Below, piece after piece: positions 47,848 to 51,428 of a stretch of DNA of 51,428 bases. The DNA is from a virus. Both the position numbers and the translations under genes were made by a program. Numbering within the stretch: the stretch's first letter is position 1; each line of letters opens with the position of its first letter. The notes below the pieces were generated by a model, which was not told where the DNA came from, did not search any database, and saw only the letters and a program-made list of their open reading frames with translations. The stretch lies in IMG/VR virus record IMGVR_UViG_3300012929_000023, positions 1 through 51,428 of that record. One strand, 5' to 3'.

Positions 47848-50000
47848 TGGCTTTATTTAACCCACAAGTTCCTAGTACTCGTGATCCTATCTGGACTGAT
47901 GTAACGCGTCCTATATCTACTACTCCAGTAGATGTTAGTACAGCTACAGCATTGAAAGGAACTACAGATGCTTTCGGAGATCTAGTCTCAGGTATCGATA
48001 CAAGTATCAAGAAGGGTTTAGAGAATAATATCTTCAAGGATGTCGATAGTCAGCGTGAACAATATCAAGCAGCATTAGAGACTGTTAAGAACGCTCAGAG
48101 AGCGTCTACACCTACACAAGACCTAACCCAAGGACCTACTACACCTGATAACATTCCCGTTCCTTTGCAGAACGGAATGGACCAAGTTAAAGCTATCGGG
48201 CAAGCTGTACAGATTGGTGGAACGGGTAAGGTCAACGACACAGATTATACTTTTGAATTGCAGAAGATTGCTAAGAAGTACAGAGCACAATATCCCGGTT
48301 ACGTTTCTTATATCGATGATCAAGTATCTAAGGCTAGCGGTATCCCAGTAGCTAATGCCTATATCAAGAACCTTCTTGAAGATATCAACCGTAATTCTAC
48401 TGAAGGTAAGACTGAGTTAAACGCTACTAGAACTCAGCTTAGACAGATGAACATGGAAGGTGCGCCTCATGCTGCGGATATGTTAAATGCATTAGACGCA
48501 GGTAGAACTACAATTCCTGCTGTGAATCTTTGGATCGGAGAGCAAAATAAACTCAAGTATACTCTTAAGAATTACCAAGATCTCAGAGCAGCTCAGAAGG
48601 GACAGAGCGAGGATGCAGTAGACACAGGCAAAACTGAGCTATCCGATGTTACTGCTAAGCTTGTAAATAATAAAATCAATACGATGCTGGTTACAGCTGG
48701 AAGTGGAGAAGGTGGGGAACTTCCTCTGAAAGACTTTTTACAGAAGTACGCAGGTACTGGTAAGGTCTCTGATGAAGAGATGCTGGCTAAGGGGCAGGCT
48801 TTACAGGCATTACGTAATAACATTGCTACAGACGCCTTTACTTATGCTAACCAAGGCGGTGCTAACTCTGTCATTAATAAACAATTCAAGGGCGATGCTG
48901 AACTGGCTAAGAAGACTATCGAAGGTCAGATGTACTCTCTTGACATGGCAATTCACAGCATTGCAGAAGACAAGGATCTTAAGGCAGCGTTCAGTCATTT
49001 GAACTTCAATAAAGCTATTGCAGCAGATACAACTAATCTACTATACAATGCACCTGATCCAGTAGTACGTAACTACAACCGTTTCGTTGGTGCTCTTCAG
49101 CAAATCAGTCCAACAGATGCTAGCAAGTTCTTTAGCTTTGCAATCAGTCGTGATGTTCCTCAGAAAGAACGTGAATGGTTGAAGCTACAGAACTTAGACG
49201 TCATGACACAGACTGGCATCAGTACAGGTCGCGTAGCTAACGTTAAGCAGCAAGTTCAAGATGCTAAAGCACAAGGTGTTACTTCGCCTAAGTCTTATGG
49301 AGCTTTGCTAGCTCCGATAGATACACTGAACGATCCTAAGACTGATCCCAAGATCAAAGAGAATATCGCTAATGGTTTCTTCAGCGACGCTACTCATGGA
49401 TTGCTCCATGAATATAAACCATCTTCAGAAGACCCTAAAGGTGGCCAAGGCCATGTCTTCACCAAGTTGACGTCTCCAGAGACTACCCAGACTATGTGGG
49501 CTCTAGGCCAGAAGAAGCCTCAGTTGTGGCAGAACTATAGGACATTCGTTGAGCGTGAATTCGGTGAACAGCTCTTCAGTACTGAACTACACGACCTTAA
49601 TGTCTCCCCATTCGCTGGGTGGATCACCGAACAGTTCGGCGGTGGTAAGCAATACCACCTACACTTCGACGACAAGAATAATCGCTTTGAGCTGACAGAT
49701 CTTAAAGACCAGCCTATGACCAACCTCCAAGCGCTATACGTTCATGCGCCAGTGCAGGTAGTTAACCGAATTAACACCGGGCTGTACAGTCTATCCAATG
49801 TCTACAAGCAAGAAGGCCGTGGGGATGTCGGGTCATATCTGATGTCTACTATGCAACGCTATGGCTTCGATCCTAATGCTAAGGGTAACGAGAGTATGTC
49901 TGACATCGTTAAGATGTTCTGGAGTTCTATAAGCAACTCAGCTCCGCCTCCTAAGCCTAAGCCTACTGACTCTAAGGTCAAGCCTCCGGTATCTCAATAA
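47847..50000 (+). CDS. Internal virion protein, second component
   Basis: 717 residues, strongly helical, Gln/Lys/Asp-rich, ending in a Pro/Lys/Ser tail (PPPKPKPTDSKVKPPVSQ). Overlaps the giant protein stop by one base. Probably a core protein ejected with the genome. No catalytic motif. Confidence 0.72.
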   Translation: MALFNPQVPSTRDPIWTDVTRPISTTPVDVSTATALKGTTDAFGDLVSGIDTSIKKGLENNIFKDVDSQREQYQAALETVKNAQRASTPTQDLTQGPTTPDNIPVPLQNGMDQVKAIGQAVQIGGTGKVNDTDYTFELQKIAKKYRAQYPGYVSYIDDQVSKASGIPVANAYIKNLLEDINRNSTEGKTELNATRTQLRQMNMEGAPHAADMLNALDAGRTTIPAVNLWIGEQNKLKYTLKNYQDLRAAQKGQSEDAVDTGKTELSDVTAKLVNNKINTMLVTAGSGEGGELPLKDFLQKYAGTGKVSDEEMLAKGQALQALRNNIATDAFTYANQGGANSVINKQFKGDAELAKKTIEGQMYSLDMAIHSIAEDKDLKAAFSHLNFNKAIAADTTNLLYNAPDPVVRNYNRFVGALQQISPTDASKFFSFAISRDVPQKEREWLKLQNLDVMTQTGISTGRVANVKQQVQDAKAQGVTSPKSYGALLAPIDTLNDPKTDPKIKENIANGFFSDATHGLLHEYKPSSEDPKGGQGHVFTKLTSPETTQTMWALGQKKPQLWQNYRTFVEREFGEQLFSTELHDLNVSPFAGWITEQFGGGKQYHLHFDDKNNRFELTDLKDQPMTNLQALYVHAPVQVVNRINTGLYSLSNVYKQEGRGDVGSYLMSTMQRYGFDPNAKGNESMSDIVKMFWSSISNSAPPPKPKPTDSKVKPPVSQ

Positions 50001-50512
50001 TGGGTATCGGTAGTAGTTCAGGAGCATTTTACGAAGACGAACGGGATCGTATCTTAGGACGCGGTCTCGGTCAGGATGGTCTGCCTTTCGCACCTAAGGG
50101 TGACGAAGGTATGGTACAGCGTCCTCCGGGTACACAAGACAAGAACGAAGTCGGGCCTGACGAGCAGACTATGCCTCGTACAGATAAGATACTCCGTATC
50201 TCTGATCCTAGTACAAGGATTGACGAAGCCTTCAGGGCACTGCGTGGTGAACCTCCTCTTTTAGATAGTTATAAAGCAATACCTAATTCTATCGAAGATC
50301 TATTAGGACCACCGTCAAGGTACGAACGTTACCGAGAAGACGAACCCGGACCTGCTGAAGTTCTGCGTAGGAGTTCAAAAGAACCTTCTGAAGGAGACGA
50401 TGCTATGGCTAAGAATCCTAAGGATCTCTTAGGCATCGATCCTACTAACGATCATAGCATCTATCCTTACGACATCCTTTACAAGTCTCCTACTCTGCTG
50501 CAAAAGATTTAG
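50000..50512 (+). CDS. Last rightward gene, disordered protein
   Basis: 170 residues starting MGIGSSSGAFYEDERDR. Acidic, rich in Pro, Asp, Glu and Arg, apparently disordered. Ends 50 bases before a bidirectional terminator. Probably a small internal or tail-linked protein; no family recognised. Confidence 0.65.
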   Translation: MGIGSSSGAFYEDERDRILGRGLGQDGLPFAPKGDEGMVQRPPGTQDKNEVGPDEQTMPRTDKILRISDPSTRIDEAFRALRGEPPLLDSYKAIPNSIEDLLGPPSRYERYREDEPGPAEVLRRSSKEPSEGDDAMAKNPKDLLGIDPTNDHSIYPYDILYKSPTLLQKI

Positions 50513-50560
50513 ACCTGTCATAGCAGTCCGAATAAGACCTTAAATCTCAAATCGGCATAG

Positions 50561-50595
50561 AAAAACCCCGGCCCTCTCGCGAGGAACCGGGGTTT
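50561..50595. terminator. Bidirectional terminator between convergent arms
   Basis: AAACCCCGG (50563-50571) pairs with CCGGGGTTT (50587-50595) plus inner CCTC/GAGG. Five T follow on the minus strand, three on plus, so it is best for the leftward transcript ending after the tRNA but also stops the rightward one. Confidence 0.88.
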
Positions 50596-50604
50596 ACTAT
50601 TGTC

Positions 50605-50677
50605 TGGAAACGGTGGGACTCTTACCCACAACCTCCGCCGTTACAGGGCGGACTCATACACTTGAGCTACGAATCCA
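50605..50677 (-). tRNA. tRNA-like gene, anticodon GUA (tyrosine codons)
   Basis: A 73-base cloverleaf with a perfect anticodon stem CCGCC/GGCGG around CTGTAAC, giving GUA at 34-36, and a five-pair T stem GTGGG/CCCAC. D arm GCTC...GAGT. Oddities: T-loop TAAGAGT rather than TTCRA, and two adjacent T-T mismatches in the acceptor. The variable loop is short (five bases), unlike bacterial tRNA-Tyr. The body resembles tRNA-Asp with a changed third anticodon base. No CCA encoded. Confidence 0.6.
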
Positions 50678-50683
50678 GATCAA

Positions 50684-51358
50684 TCAGTTGGCAAGGCCAG
50701 TCGGCAGCCAAGCAGCGAACGCCTCGACTGCAGCCAGTCCAGCATCAGCATCCTTGATGACGATGATGTCCTTCACCTTAGTCATGGCTTCCTTCAGGTC
50801 CTTACGAGCCTGATCGAAGCCCTTGCGATCAGGCTGCGGACCATCGAAGTCGATGCCCCAGAACGGACCGCTGTACTTGATTTCGTCGGCGTACTCAGGA
50901 TCGTCCAGCTTCGAAGCCAGCTTGAACTTGCCGCCAGTAATGGCAGCCACGAGGTCCTTGGCGTTCTTCGGCTCGTTGCAGACGTGCAGATGGAACTGCT
51001 CTTCCAGTTTGTAGTCGAGCTGACGGTAGGTCTGGGCCAACCTTTCGCCAAGATACTCACGCTGAATCTGCGTGTCCGGGCGGGCGCCAGTAACCGAAGC
51101 AGTAGCACAGTTGTCGGTATAGTTCTTCATGGGGGTTATCCCTTCTTCTTGATACCCGATGCCATATGGATTGCAGTTATACTTAATCATTGGGCTCGGG
51201 GCACACGGAGATGTGCAAACAATATTGCATGGGCCTTTGATATGAGCTGCGGCTAAAGCCTTCTTTGCTTTCATAAAGTCTTCCACTTTTAAGTCTTGTT
51301 TATACGATTTCTTGGGTGCTTCAAAGCCACAAGAGTTTACTAATCTACCAATATCCAT
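50684..51358 (-). CDS. 224-residue protein, Cys-rich first half
   Basis: Starts MDIGRLVNSCGFEAPKK. Cysteines cluster in CNIVCTSPCAPSPMIKYNC. A second start at 51130 (MKNYTDNCATASVTGA) has GAAGGGATAAC upstream and begins the better-looking domain with LVAAITGGKFKLASKLD. Ends seven bases before the tRNA, so they are probably one transcript. No family recognised. Confidence 0.65.
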   Translation of the reverse strand: MDIGRLVNSCGFEAPKKSYKQDLKVEDFMKAKKALAAAHIKGPCNIVCTSPCAPSPMIKYNCNPYGIGYQEEGITPMKNYTDNCATASVTGARPDTQIQREYLGERLAQTYRQLDYKLEEQFHLHVCNEPKNAKDLVAAITGGKFKLASKLDDPEYADEIKYSGPFWGIDFDGPQPDRKGFDQARKDLKEAMTKVKDIIVIKDADAGLAAVEAFAAWLPTGLAN

Positions 51359-51368
51359 CTAAGTCTCC

Positions 51369-51409
51369 AAAAAAAGAGGAGGGACCGAGACACCGCTCAG
51401 TACCCTCCT
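51369..51409 (-). terminator. Strong rho-independent terminator at right edge
   Basis: Minus strand AGGAGGG-ACTGAG pairs with CTCGGT-CCCTCCT, then CTTTTTTT. It sits only 11 bases upstream of the 224-residue gene. It fits the end of the leftward arm continuing from the left window edge if the contig is circular. Confidence 0.88.
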
Positions 51410-51428
51410 TAGTTATCCGCCTGCTCCA

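Noticed and set aside
1-51428. CRISPR array, integrase, reverse transcriptase or diversity-generating element
   Set aside because: No regularly spaced direct repeats with spacers, no recombinase motifs and no RT motifs were seen.
1-51428. Direct terminal repeats or T7-type RNA polymerase
   Set aside because: The two window ends share no obvious repeat, and no single-subunit RNA polymerase is encoded, so it is not a standard autographivirus.

Overview
The window reads as an essentially complete genome of a lytic, short-tailed (T7-like podovirus) phage. There is a block of leftward genes (about 1-23.4 kb, plus 50.6-51.4 kb) and a block of rightward virion and lysis genes (23.5-50.5 kb). The two blocks diverge at about 23.4-23.5 kb and converge on a terminator at about 50.58 kb. 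If the contig is circular or permuted, the leftward block is continuous across the window ends. I see no integrase, repressor or phage RNA polymerase, and no certain small terminase. The first rightward gene encodes a secreted Cys-rich protein with an HDWYP...CCSG...C motif that I associate with Rhizobiales-type alphaproteobacteria. That is the only host clue and it is an inference.

Leftward arm. Replication and DNA-metabolism genes are spread among many tiny genes: a family A DNA polymerase, a TOPRIM primase/RecA-like helicase, a gp2.5-like ssDNA-binding candidate, endonuclease VII, a PD-(D/E)XK nuclease and a uracil-DNA glycosylase. There is also a HAD phosphatase, a LabA-like NYN nuclease, a SLOG/DUF2493 protein, a zinc-finger plus winged-helix protein, several zinc-ribbon proteins, and a neighbouring pair that looks like a degenerate class II glutamine amidotransferase and a gamma-glutamylcyclotransferase. 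Genes overlap by ATGA or TGATG, and at least seven encode single-pass membrane peptides of 30-47 residues. Three similar sigma70-type promoters (TGG-17 bp-TA at 17.2, 19.7 and 21.8 kb) and strong intrinsic terminators divide the arm.

Noncoding structure. The most striking feature is about 2.0 kb (3742-5758) with no convincing gene but packed with perfect hairpins, including 9- to 12-bp stems. It looks like one or more very large structured RNAs. A second, 155-nt structured stretch (8525-8679), just upstream of the polymerase gene, shares a compensated hairpin with it. A separate family of dispersed repeats built around GTTTAAAT and a GGCTACC hairpin occupies three intergenic gaps.

Rightward arm. 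A consensus promoter (TTGACA-18-TATAAT) ends exactly at the first ORF. Gene order is: secreted and membrane proteins, small virion-type proteins, a long repeat protein, terminase large subunit, portal, scaffold, capsid, a terminator, tailspike, GH108 endolysin and holin-like proteins, tail tubular proteins A and B, then three internal virion proteins including one of 1780 residues. A tRNA-like gene with a GUA anticodon and a 224-residue leftward ORF lie beyond the convergent terminator.
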